The notes below the pieces were generated by a model. That model ran no database searches. It saw only the letters and a program-made list of their open reading frames with translations, and was not told where the DNA came from. 64,000 bases of DNA from Legionella gratiana (lineage in GTDB: Bacteria; Pseudomonadota; Gammaproteobacteria; Legionellales; Legionellaceae): contig NZ_LNYE01000003.1 of the NCBI RefSeq assembly GCF_001467695.1, positions 1 through 64,000 of the forward strand, in the 5' to 3' direction. The position numbers were made by a program, and so were the translations under genes. Positions 30,198 to 40,600 of the stretch are shown here, piece by piece (position 1 is the first letter of the stretch; each line of letters opens with the position of its first letter).

Positions 30198-30881
30198 CTA
30201 TTGAGGATGAGGTGAAGTGACCTCGTTGGATGATGAAACATAAGAATCTGTAAACGATTTAAATATATTTAATCGATGAGATTTAGTCCCGTTGTTTAAC
30301 AGAGAAAAATTGAGCAAAGAACTACCTAGATCCTTATTTTTATTCTCAGCTAAGGTTTCTTTCGCATCTTGCACTAACAAGTGAAACCCAAAAGAAGCGT
30401 CAATATTATCCACTTTATTACACGAATTAATAAAAGATTGAGCAGTTTCTAATGTGCCGTGCTTTTTTAAAATAGATCTTAATTGATTAAAGTTAATATC
30501 AACTCTATGATCTAAACTTGCGAAAGTAGTCATTTCTAATTGATTGAGAAGTTTAATTCTCGAAGTTCCATGCTGATTTATATTTAAAAATCGTAGAATT
30601 CTATCTAAAGTTGGAACAAAATCCGCATTCCAAATGGCTAAATCATTACTAGATTTAATATAGAGCAGAGTAAGTCCCAAAAGATGTCTTGAAAACTCAG
30701 TTAAACTCACTGAACCAGGTTCTTTATCCCCAAATTTTAGAAAAGATTTATCAATGAGACCTAAAAAAAACTCTATTTCAGGCTTGTTATCTACATCTTT
30801 AATGCACAAAAAAAGTTCATTTAAAAATAATTTTCCCTCTTTTCTTTTTTCTTCTGGAAGTTTTTCCAATAATTCGCTCAT
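30198..30881 (-). CDS. Effector-like protein, unknown function
   Basis: The 227-residue protein begins at the ATG 30881 (MSELLEKLPEEKRKE). An ATG at 30899 is also possible. The longer frame to 30929 is excluded because it starts inside the predicted -10. It is helical and soluble and ends in a Ser/Glu-rich tail (SYVSSSNEVTSPHPQ), consistent with Dot/Icm C-terminal signals. No domain is recognised. A PmrA-type promoter lies directly upstream. Confidence 0.6.
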   Translation of the reverse strand: MSELLEKLPEEKRKEGKLFLNELFLCIKDVDNKPEIEFFLGLIDKSFLKFGDKEPGSVSLTEFSRHLLGLTLLYIKSSNDLAIWNADFVPTLDRILRFLNINQHGTSRIKLLNQLEMTTFASLDHRVDINFNQLRSILKKHGTLETAQSFINSCNKVDNIDASFGFHLLVQDAKETLAENKNKDLGSSLLNFSLLNNGTKSHRLNIFKSFTDSYVSSSNEVTSPHPQ

Positions 30882-30929
30882 TATCTTGAAATACCACATA
30901 TTTGATCGCCATGAAATTAAAAGAGACAA

Positions 30930-30961
30930 ATAATAACAAAAATAAATTAAGTGAATATTAA
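30930..30961 (-). promoter_or_regulatory. PmrA-type box and -10 for the 227-residue gene
   Basis: Read on the minus strand, TTAATATTCACTTAAT (30961-30946) has two TTAA half-sites 11 bp apart. After exactly 10 bases comes TATTAT (30935-30930). Spacing is identical to the box at 17322. Confidence 0.7.
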
Positions 30962-31139
30962 TTAATCATAATCGGTATGGAATTAATCATACGGACTGCA
31001 CTTTTAGCTTAGCTTTTATATCAAACTCTATTTAACAGGTCTAGGATATAACAGTCAGTGCAGTTATAATGCCATCCTCTCAAATCGTGTATCATTTTTT
31101 AAATAGGTTAATTACCCAGTGTATTATTTAGGGGGAAGA

Positions 31140-32429
31140 ATGAGTAGAAATAGAAGCTGCCATAAATGGTCATCTATGATTTATCCTTGGGTGCTTTGGA
31201 CAATTGCCGCGAGCTTTTTCTTTTATAAATATTTGATCCAAGTTTCTCCAAGTGTCATGACCTTTGATCTCATGAAAGTTTTTGAGGTGAATGGAGCTGG
31301 GCTTGGGAATCTTTCAGCGTTTTACTTCTATGCTTATTTAGTGATGCAAATACCAGTAGGAATTTTGCTTGACAAATATAGTCCACGGTTACTTACTACT
31401 GGTGCTATTTTTTTGTGCAGTATAAGTACATTTATATTTGCACAAACAACGACACTATGGTTGGCTTGTATCGCGAGAGCATTTATGGGTGCTGGGGCTG
31501 CTTTTGCAGCGGTTTCTTGTTTTAAACTGGCTTCATTATGGTTTCCTTCAAAACGCTTTGCATTAGTTTCAGGAATGTTTATGACTGCTGCTATGTTGGG
31601 GGCTGTTGGGGGGCAAATGCCATTGTCTCTTTTAGTACAACACGCAGGTTGGAGGATGGCTCTTGTTATAGTCAGCTTCGCGGGAATTCTTTTAGGGATT
31701 CTTTATTTTATTATCGTTAGAGATAAATCAATAAGGACTGCATCAACGATAAAGCATGAGGATGAATCAAGCTATTCATTCGCAACTATTATACGAAATA
31801 AGCAAACGTGGTTTTTATCTTTATATAGTGGTCTTGCTTTCGCACCGGTATCCGTTTTCGGAGGATTATGGGGAGTTCCATTTTTAGAAACGGCCTATCA
31901 TTTGTCACGAACAGATGCCGCTTTCGCAGTCTCCACTATTTTTATAGGATTTGCTGTGGGTGCACCTATTTGGGGTTGGTTGTCAGATTTTATAGGACAA
32001 AGAAAACCAATTCTTTTTTTTGGGACTGTTCTTGCTTTAATGTGTTTATCCATAGTGATTTACAGCACAACGCTTCAATCATTCTCTTTGATCGCTTTAT
32101 TATTTTCTTTTGGATTTGGTACAAGTGGCTTTTTTACAAGTTTTGCAATGATTCGTGAACTATTTTCACTGACTCTAGCGGCCACGGTGCTTGGCTTTAT
32201 GAACACATTTGATTCTTTATGTGAAGCCTTATATGAACCTTTAGTCGGTGCATTTTTGGATTGGACTTGGGATGGGAAAATAATGAATGGGATTCATCAA
32301 TTTTCACTATATGGATACCATGTATCTCTAATTTTATTACCTCTTTCTCTCGTTTTAGCACTCGCAATTTTATTTTTTATTCAAGAAACATATTGTCGAA
32401 CTAAAGATGAGAATTTGGCAAAACCATAA
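31140..32429 (+). CDS. Major facilitator superfamily transporter
   Basis: The 429-residue protein has twelve hydrophobic segments and the MFS loop GILLDKYSPRLL (about residue 78), with a second-half counterpart GWLSDFIGQRKPIL. The start at 31140 has GGGGGA six bases upstream, so the frame beginning at 31119 is too long. It resembles the MFS subfamily that is expanded in Legionella and includes sugar-phosphate/nucleoside-type carriers. The substrate cannot be told. It ends in a soluble Lys-rich tail. Confidence 0.85.
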   Translation: MSRNRSCHKWSSMIYPWVLWTIAASFFFYKYLIQVSPSVMTFDLMKVFEVNGAGLGNLSAFYFYAYLVMQIPVGILLDKYSPRLLTTGAIFLCSISTFIFAQTTTLWLACIARAFMGAGAAFAAVSCFKLASLWFPSKRFALVSGMFMTAAMLGAVGGQMPLSLLVQHAGWRMALVIVSFAGILLGILYFIIVRDKSIRTASTIKHEDESSYSFATIIRNKQTWFLSLYSGLAFAPVSVFGGLWGVPFLETAYHLSRTDAAFAVSTIFIGFAVGAPIWGWLSDFIGQRKPILFFGTVLALMCLSIVIYSTTLQSFSLIALLFSFGFGTSGFFTSFAMIRELFSLTLAATVLGFMNTFDSLCEALYEPLVGAFLDWTWDGKIMNGIHQFSLYGYHVSLILLPLSLVLALAILFFIQETYCRTKDENLAKP

Positions 32430-32572
32430 TACATCCTATTCAAAATCAATTTTGATCTATTTCTGATTTTTTGTTAATCCTCAGATAAAATATATCTTAT
32501 ATTTGATCTAATTGACGTTTTATCTAACAATAAATTCTATAATGAAGGTAATAGGCTGTACTGGAGAGTAAA

Positions 32573-33889
32573 ATGGGTAGAAATATTGTTATTGATTTTT
32601 CAAATTTAGATCAGGATTATCAGAGCTACATTCGGAATTATCAAGCAAAATTTATCACACAACTGGAACATTTAGCGGATATTATTAAAGAGAATAATCC
32701 AAGAAGCATAATTGCTAAAGATAAAATTATAAATCCAGATAACTGGTCACTTAAACATATCATTCCAGATACAGGGCGCAGTTCGCCGGATATTTCTTTA
32801 CGCTTACCAAATCGAGATGAAGTTTCAGCTGCTAGCTTTAAAGAGAAGATAATACCAACGGAGGAAAGTGAGAGTTTATTTGATTTTTTGAAAACTAAAC
32901 TTAGTGAAGCAAGAAAAGTTGCTACTAAAGATCATAAGAGGTTAAAACAACTAGAGGGTTATATTGATTTGTTAAATCTTCAGGTTAGATCGGTTATCGC
33001 TGAAGTGGGCGCTCTTAACTATTTATCTAAATTTGAGCGACATTTTAAAGAAATATATAGTAATCCTGATGCAAATGCTGATGCTCAAATATTATTTGAT
33101 CAGACTATCCATTGTGTTAATCAGTTAAAAGATGCTTTAAAAAGATATTCCCTCGATTTTCTGACGAGTAATGCGATATTAGATAAACATACTTCTAAAG
33201 ATGCAGGTAGATTAAGAAGTAATGTTTTTGACCTCTATAAAGAGATAAAAGAACATATTGATGAGCTTGCTAAAAATCAATTTTTAATGAGTGGATATAT
33301 TGAAAAAATAAAGACCGAACTGGAATCGGCAATAGGATGTTTTGAACACAAAAATAATATTAATTTTGCCTTGCCTACTGCTGGTCAAACAAAAACGCAG
33401 AAGATACGTAAACTTACTCAATTAGGTCTCGGATTAACTACCGTAGGCTGCGGGGTATTAGCTTCTGGTTGTGCAATTGCAAGTTTTGTAAATCCAACAG
33501 GTCCTTTAGTCACAGGACCTGTTGCTCTTATGTTGACTGGTGGGGCTATTTCTTGCGGTCTTGCCGCTTCATTCATTTCTATTATAAATGGAGCTGAGAA
33601 TTATTTAAAATTTCATATCCCACCTTCCACCGAGGAAAAAATAACATTGGTACTTCTCACATCTTCAATGTTAGTCGGTGGAGCTAATGCAATGTTGGGC
33701 TCTACTTTACCCGTTATTACTACAGTTGCTTCCGGTGCAAACAATGCGGTAAAAATAACCTATGGAGCTACAGGAATTGGAACATCCGTGTTTGAGGCTA
33801 GTACTCAAAAAAAGATGAAGAGCGAATTAACAGGAAAGACAGAGGATCCAAGTCCTCTATCACCTGGTCAAAAAACTCCTAACTCTTAG
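32573..33889 (+). CDS. Effector-like protein with coiled coils and a glycine-rich membrane hairpin
   Basis: The 438-residue protein has helical segments at about 20-50, 115-150 and 215-265. A hydrophobic Gly/Ala pair of spans lies near residues 282-345 (LGLGLTTVGCGVLASGC, then GPVALMLTGGAISCGLAA), with a further hydrophobic patch near 360-385. The architecture matches the gene at 17387. The tail is Pro/Ser/Thr-rich. GGAGAG lies about four bases before the ATG. No enzyme motif is seen. A host-membrane effector is inferred from architecture only. Confidence 0.55.
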   Translation: MGRNIVIDFSNLDQDYQSYIRNYQAKFITQLEHLADIIKENNPRSIIAKDKIINPDNWSLKHIIPDTGRSSPDISLRLPNRDEVSAASFKEKIIPTEESESLFDFLKTKLSEARKVATKDHKRLKQLEGYIDLLNLQVRSVIAEVGALNYLSKFERHFKEIYSNPDANADAQILFDQTIHCVNQLKDALKRYSLDFLTSNAILDKHTSKDAGRLRSNVFDLYKEIKEHIDELAKNQFLMSGYIEKIKTELESAIGCFEHKNNINFALPTAGQTKTQKIRKLTQLGLGLTTVGCGVLASGCAIASFVNPTGPLVTGPVALMLTGGAISCGLAASFISIINGAENYLKFHIPPSTEEKITLVLLTSSMLVGGANAMLGSTLPVITTVASGANNAVKITYGATGIGTSVFEASTQKKMKSELTGKTEDPSPLSPGQKTPNS

Positions 33890-33919
33890 GATAATGAGTT
33901 AGAGATAAGGATTTTATTT

Positions 33920-34429
33920 TTAATGTGTTTTACTTTGGACAAGCATTTTGTTCGTTAAAGCAATTGCTAAAGCAGAAATGAGTAAGGTTAAATGAATGAT
34001 TACCTGCCACATTACCGAGTAATTGCTGAGTTTATTGGGATCAATAAATGTTCTTAACAAATGAATAGACGAGATACCAATTAGTGAAAGAGCCAGTTTA
34101 ATTTTCATAGCACCGGCATCGAGATGATCAAGCCATTCAGGCTGATCGGGATGTGACTCTAATGCGAGGTGAGAGACAAATGTTTCATATCCTCCCATGA
34201 CTACCATAATCAGGAGATTAGCGATCATGACTACATCAATGAGATCTAACACTCCTAACATGATGAGTGTATCATCAAAACTGTTGAGATGAATGATTAA
34301 ATGAAATAATTCATATACAAAGCGATAAACATAAACAGCCAAGATCAAAATAAGGCCTAAATATAATGGAAGTTGCAACCATCTTCCCATAAAAATAAAC
34401 TGACTAATGCCTTTTTTTAGATTACTCAT
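33920..34429 (-). CDS. yqhA: YqhA/UPF0114 family inner-membrane protein
   Basis: The 169-residue protein has four membrane spans with the family segments RWLQLPLYLGLILIL, then LDLIDVVMIANLLIMVVMGGYE and the acidic loop HPDQPEWLDHLDAG. Function in the family is unknown. It faces the effector-like gene at 32573 with 30 bases between stops. AGGTG lies before the ATG. Confidence 0.85.
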   Translation of the reverse strand: MSNLKKGISQFIFMGRWLQLPLYLGLILILAVYVYRFVYELFHLIIHLNSFDDTLIMLGVLDLIDVVMIANLLIMVVMGGYETFVSHLALESHPDQPEWLDHLDAGAMKIKLALSLIGISSIHLLRTFIDPNKLSNYSVMWQVIIHLTLLISALAIALTNKMLVQSKTH

Positions 34430-34602
34430 AAGTACACCTTTTACTCATTAAAAAATTTTTGTTATTCAACCGCATTTAATATGTTGATACCTTAATTTAT
34501 CAAGTAGATATTTAAAATATTTTTTACCTCAGGTAGATTAAAAGCGATTAAGACTTTTATTCTAAGTAGAAATCAGAATTTATTGCTGTGATATTTTAGA
34601 AA

Positions 34603-34654
34603 AAACTATCTGCTCTGCGAAAGTACGGATTAAGATCAGGCTTTCGCGAAGAGC
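34603..34654 (-). terminator. Terminator of the SecA-like gene
   Basis: On the minus strand GCTCT-(TC)-GCGAAAG pairs with CTTTCGC-AGAGC (34654-34612, a two-base bulge), and the sequence continues AGATAGTTTTTTC. It starts 20 bases after the stop of the 2234-residue gene. Confidence 0.7.
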
Positions 34655-34673
34655 ACTATCTAGAGACAAAAAA

Positions 34674-37600
34674 TCAAGGTGTTCTGTTGGGGATTTGTTC
34701 CTGTTGATTTTCATTTTGTTTCATTAATGTAGTTGTTGATTGTTGAAACAACGGAAGTGAATGTACCGGTTCTAGTGCTACTACCCCATTATTATTTTTT
34801 TCAGATGAATTATTTTCATTTTCATCTCTTAATTTTTCGTACAATATTGCATGAGAGGCTGGGACTTCTTTTTCAACAATATGGGTTTCCTCTTTCGGAG
34901 TAATGATCCAACGAAAGAAAGGGAGTTGGCTGAGAAAATTAGCAAAAGAAAGTTGTCCTGCCCACCAAGCGCGAAGATTGGGAAATAAAATTCCTTCATC
35001 GCGCCATGCAGCACGGATATCAGCAAGAAACCCTCTGATCAAACTAGGATTTTTTACAATCTGTACGCTACCAGCTGCAGTAGGATCATAGTGTTCCAAG
35101 ACACGAACTTTTTGAACGTCTTGAACAATTACAGATTCTTCTTTTATTTGCTGCAATTCTTTTAGCCAACGCTTCAAAAGCTTGGGTGTATTCAGGTCTT
35201 TAATTGGTATGCTTTGCTCTATATTTTTTTTGTCTTTGGGTAATTGCTCCGTAAATGTACGCCAAAGCTCTTGAGCTTTTAGATTATGTTGTTTCAGTTG
35301 TTCATTAATGATGTTGATGTTTGGATTTTTATGTTCCAGTTGCGCTTCAATCACTTGAAGAGTGAGGTCTTTGCTGTGATTATACTGCTCTAAAAATTCA
35401 CTCCAAGCCATTGTTAAATCGTTATCTTCAGTTTGGAGTGCTGTATAACGATCTGAAAAATAAGATAAATAGTTATCGTAAGCACGATGAAATAGACGGC
35501 GAAGTTCTTTCGTATGGGTTGCAAAGATTTGCAATTTTCTAATAAAGTCTTCAGGATTAAGATAGAAGTCCGTATTAAGTTGGTTGATACCAAAATCTTC
35601 CCTAAGCGAATCGAGATTCAAAACCATTTGAGTTTCACCAATAGCGCCATATCGCCCAGATCGGCCAATAATTTGACCATAATCTCGTTCTCCATGAGGA
35701 AGATAGGTAAGTAAAACTTTAAGCCCAGCTTTATGAGCTTTTCCTTTTAGCTCAATATCAACACCTCTTCCTTCCATTTCGGTGGTAATAGTGACTTGGC
35801 CAGGTTTTCCAGCTTCATTTTTAATGTAGCTTGCCTCAGAAATAGATCCATCATAATCGACTCCGGCATGGATACGAGTCAGCTTGGGTAAGCCTTCTTT
35901 ATTGCGTTTTTCTTTTAATCGTTCTTCCAATTTATCATGAAGTATTTTAGATTCATTATCATTTTTACAAATCAAAAGAATGGGTTGATTTTTTGCTCTT
36001 GATTCTAAGATATGCTCTACTAATGCATCTAATTGTTTTGTTTCATTTTGCGTAATGCGAGTAGGGCGATCAAAACGACGTATTCCTTTATGTCTTGGTA
36101 CGTAGATAAATTGCGTTCCAAATTCAAATTGGGCTTCTCTTTGTTCCATTTTGGAACCAATAGTTCCAGTTACTGCATGCAAACTACCTTGGCTATAGGC
36201 TTTAAGTAAGGTATTAGAAGAGCTACTAAAGGTAATCTTTCTTATAGGATCAATGTTAAAAACACGCTTCTTGCTTTTACATTGCTCAAGTGCCTCTTTG
36301 AGATAGGGATCTTCTATAGTAGGATTTTGTGCTTTTATGAGGCGATTGAGTTCGGCATGCAAGCATTGATGCACCCCATCGTCAAAATTAGAGTTTTTGC
36401 TGATACGTGAACCGATAAGGCACATCGCAGCAGCTACTTTTTTATCTCCAAGCGGGGTTGGAGAGGTTGCATCAGATACAACAGTATAATCAACATTATA
36501 TTCCAGATGTCGAGCAGTATAAGCTGAGTCTTGCCATTTTTCCAGTTGTAAGATAGGCATTGATTTAATGATTTGGAATACACTGGGATTTCTTGCCTCA
36601 ACAAAGGCGAGTAGTTGTTCATTGCAACGTTGTTTGTTTTCTAAGTATGTTTTTTCAGTATCGCTTTGTGCAAAAAAATCCATTAGTAATGGAAAAAGTG
36701 GTATCAAATCGATATTTTTCTTAGGTATCGTGGAAGAGTAATTGTATTTTAAATTTGCGACATCAAAATAGGTTACATCCGCTTCATCCAGTGATAAAGC
36801 TCGTTTTTCAGGATCTTTATTGAGTACTTGGTCCGATTTATTTTGGCTGAAAGCTTTATTACGAAACAAGCATAGATTTTCGGGATCAGAGACATTGATC
36901 CCTCCCATTTTATAGTCTTCAATTTTAGATGAAGAGGTAATGAAATTAACTTCAGCGCCCAAAGAATTGAAAAAAGGCAGTGACTCAAGGTAATCCCGTT
37001 CAGCAAGAGCCAAGTTGCTGGTCAAAAAATCAACAGTTTTACCTTTAAGGAATTGGCAGGCATTCAAAATCATCATGATCCGAGTTTTCCCTTCACCGGT
37101 TCCTATTTCAGCTGTGACTTTATTGCCTGTTTCCAAAAGGGAAAGAATGGCTATAATTTGTGTGGTATTCAGTTCATAGGATCGTCCGGGTATTTGATCT
37201 TTACCCACAAATTCCGGAGGACGTCCTTTACAACGGTGTAATAATTCAGCGGTCAACATGACCATTTTAATATGATTTGCAGGCGGTCTATTTTTAAATT
37301 CTTTAAGTTGATTCAATATTTGTTGCGTTGATAAGCTTTTTGCTTTTTCCTCTTCGTTTTCTATTTCATTGAGATATTTTTGTGTAAATATTTTTTGGAC
37401 TTCAGGCATCTGTTTCAGCGTTTTTTTAGCGAGATCGAGCTTGAATCCATTGTCTTTTTCGCGCCCATCATGTTCGTTTGTAGCACAAGGGTGTTTGTCG
37501 AAGTATTGGTATTTTCCGTCAACTTTTCTTACAGATATTCCTGTTCCAGATCGCGCCGCATCAATCCAATCCATGAAGGTAGATAAAGGGGGAAATGGAG

Positions 37601-40600
37601 CATGTTGGTAGTAATCGTGAAGGTATTGAGTGATCGAAGTGTTTTCTTTATTTTCATGGATAAATTTGAGAAAGGTATGTACATCTGCTTTGCTGCATTT
37701 CACTGAATTATTCATTTGAGTGATTACGGCATTAATAAAATCTTTTTGCAGATTTTGAGGTAATTCATTGTATTCTTTGGAGTTAAACAATTCGATTAGA
37801 TCGTTAACATCACGATCTGGAAGACCCCCTGAATAGTGATACATCAGACTTAAAACAAGATTTTGATGATCAAGAGCAACTAACTTATCGATGAGCTGGC
37901 ATACATCATTATGATTTTTGCTTACATCATGTGACGACCCCTTAAGGGCCATGCTAATAAAGTGATTTGCACGGGTTGCAAGATTACTGTATTTTTGAAT
38001 TAATTCTCTTTTTTTCGCATGGAGATGGAGAACAACGTTTTGGAAACTGTGGCTCTCTTTATTTCTAATTCCTTGGAGCTCTTTGTATGTATTTGATTCC
38101 TTCTCTACCAGCTCTGGAAGGCCAAGTGATTCTAAACTATCTAGTTCTTCCTCAGTTGCATCATCCGTGTTAGAAGAGGTATTCCAGAAATAGTTTAAAA
38201 CATTTTGAAATAAGGTTTTACTTTTTTGTTGGATAGCGCGCTCTTCTACTGCTTTAATTATTTCAGTAATGCGAGTGCTGATTGCTTGGCAGTCTTTAAA
38301 ATATTCTTTGTTATTCGCTGAAAGCATTAAAATTGCATCAATATCTTGTTGAATTTTCTTTAATTTATCGATTGCTTTAATGCCAGAGTCAGTGTTGTAT
38401 ATCAAATCAGAAATGGAATTTCTTAACTCGCTTAATTCGTGCGGATAATCCATAGGTTCAGGAATTTTTGCTTTCTCATGACATTCATAGAGTGCGTTCG
38501 GTAAACTGAGAGAGACTAGCTCCGCTGAAAAGTTAAATGCCTCCTTACGAACGACTTGTTGTTTCATGAGTTGGGGATACAGAATATCCAATAAATAGCT
38601 GCATTTTGCCAAGGAGTTAGTTACATCACCCTTATTTGCTCGGTGCTCCTGGGCAAGATTCATATACTGTTCAAACTCGTCAAAGGAATTATTTTTTGTA
38701 ATGCCATCAACAAGAGACTTAAATTGAGTTAAATAACTGGGTGGACCAGGATGTAGGTTTCGTGACAGCAACCCATTCGTTTTAAATGCTTCTTGACAGT
38801 ATTCAAAAAATCGTATTTTTTGAGCGGGGGTTAATATTTTTATGAGACTTACTAAACTTCTTACAAGAACTTCGTGCTGATCTTTTTCTTCTTCATTATC
38901 AAAGTTACTGACTAGTTCCTCAATAAATGAACATGTTTCTTTTTGGGTACACTCGAGCTCTCTTAAAAGTGTACTAAAATTAACTGCGTCTTTAAGATCG
39001 AGTAAAGTTGTTCCACTAAAATGCTTACCATAGTTTTCATGCATCCATTCCCGAATTTCTTTTTTAGTCGTTGGTTTTGAGCGGCAAATCAGACTCATTA
39101 AATCATTTTGGATTTTATTGAGTGTTGTATGATTCAGCTTGTTAGGCTGGTCTCTATTTTGGATTAATTGTAATAAAGATAAGCCATAGGGTAATAAGTT
39201 TTGAATTTTCTCTTGGTACTGAGCATTGTTTGGATTAGTGAGTCTTCTTTTATAGGGTTCGATGATATCATTGACTAATCGTGTTTTATTTTCATATTCT
39301 AAATGAAAGGTAGTAAGTAGTGGCAACAAGACTTTTTGTGGATTTAATTCAGGAGGATTCACTGTATTGATGTTCGAATCGGTCAATGCTTCACAAGCAC
39401 TAATAAATTGTTCTAGCAGAGTTATATCTTGGGGTTCAGGGAAATATTGGCCATCTTTGTTTGCTTTTATAGTTTCTGTTTTAATCAGACGAATTGCATG
39501 CATCATGCTCTCAGGATAATCTTTATAGAGTGAAGCAGCTTTATCCATTTTTTTCATCATGTCTGCTTGAACCGATTGTAAATCTAATAGACTCAGTTTT
39601 GGATCGAGGAATTTATATTCAGAAAGTTTTAATAGCTTGTTTAAATAACTCATGGGTGGAGTAACAGGCATGTCCATAATAGGTTTTAGTGTTTGAATAC
39701 GTACGGCTGGGGTCCCTCCTTGTGCATCGATACCTTTTGAGAATAATGCTCTTCCCATGGCGCTACGATTCGCTTTAAGTCGTTCCAGAGAATCAAGATT
39801 TATCATCCTAGTTTGAAAGCTTTCCCATTCCTCAAGTACTGCTTTGGGGTCAAAACCTGTTTTGGCATTCGTGCTTGTTGATTTAGCTAAAATATATAGC
39901 ATGCGTATTTTAGCTTCATTATTCATCTCTTGATTTGAAAACAATTCATCAATAATTTTTCTATATTGTTCCAGAGGTAAATGTTGCTCTTGAGTAGCTA
40001 GATAACGATAAAAAGCGGGTTTAACCAGTTCTGGGTTACTGTTTTTATTTTGTACTAATAGCCTTTTTATCCATTCAAGCTCTCCTCTCTCTCCTAAATT
40101 AGTTTCCACCTGCATTTCTGGAATAATAAAGTGGAAATTATTAGGATTGGAAATGATGATGTTATTGATACACTGCCATTGAACTGCTTGATCTTGTGGG
40201 CGACATTTATTTAAAAGATCCACGAAACCAGCAAGTGTAGATGGGAATTCTTTTTCATCTTTAATAGTCTTAATTTCGTGAAAGGTTAAGCCCATTTGTT
40301 CTATGGTATTGACTGTGTCAGTAAATTGTCTGAATAAACTCGATAAATCACTATAGCCAATTTTACGGCCATGGTTTTGGATAAGAGCCATCCACCAACT
40401 ACGATGCTCCTTACTTAGGTTGGCAATTTTAGAAAGAGTCTCTTGGAATTCTTTATTGTCAATAAAGGGTAAAAAAGAGGGCATGTATTTCAATAATGAA
40501 GCATACGTGTCTAGGAACGCGGGGCCTTTGTAAGGATCATTAGTATACTCTTCCCATGTTCTAAATAACTGGTTTAGCCCAGGTGCTCCATATTGGCCAT

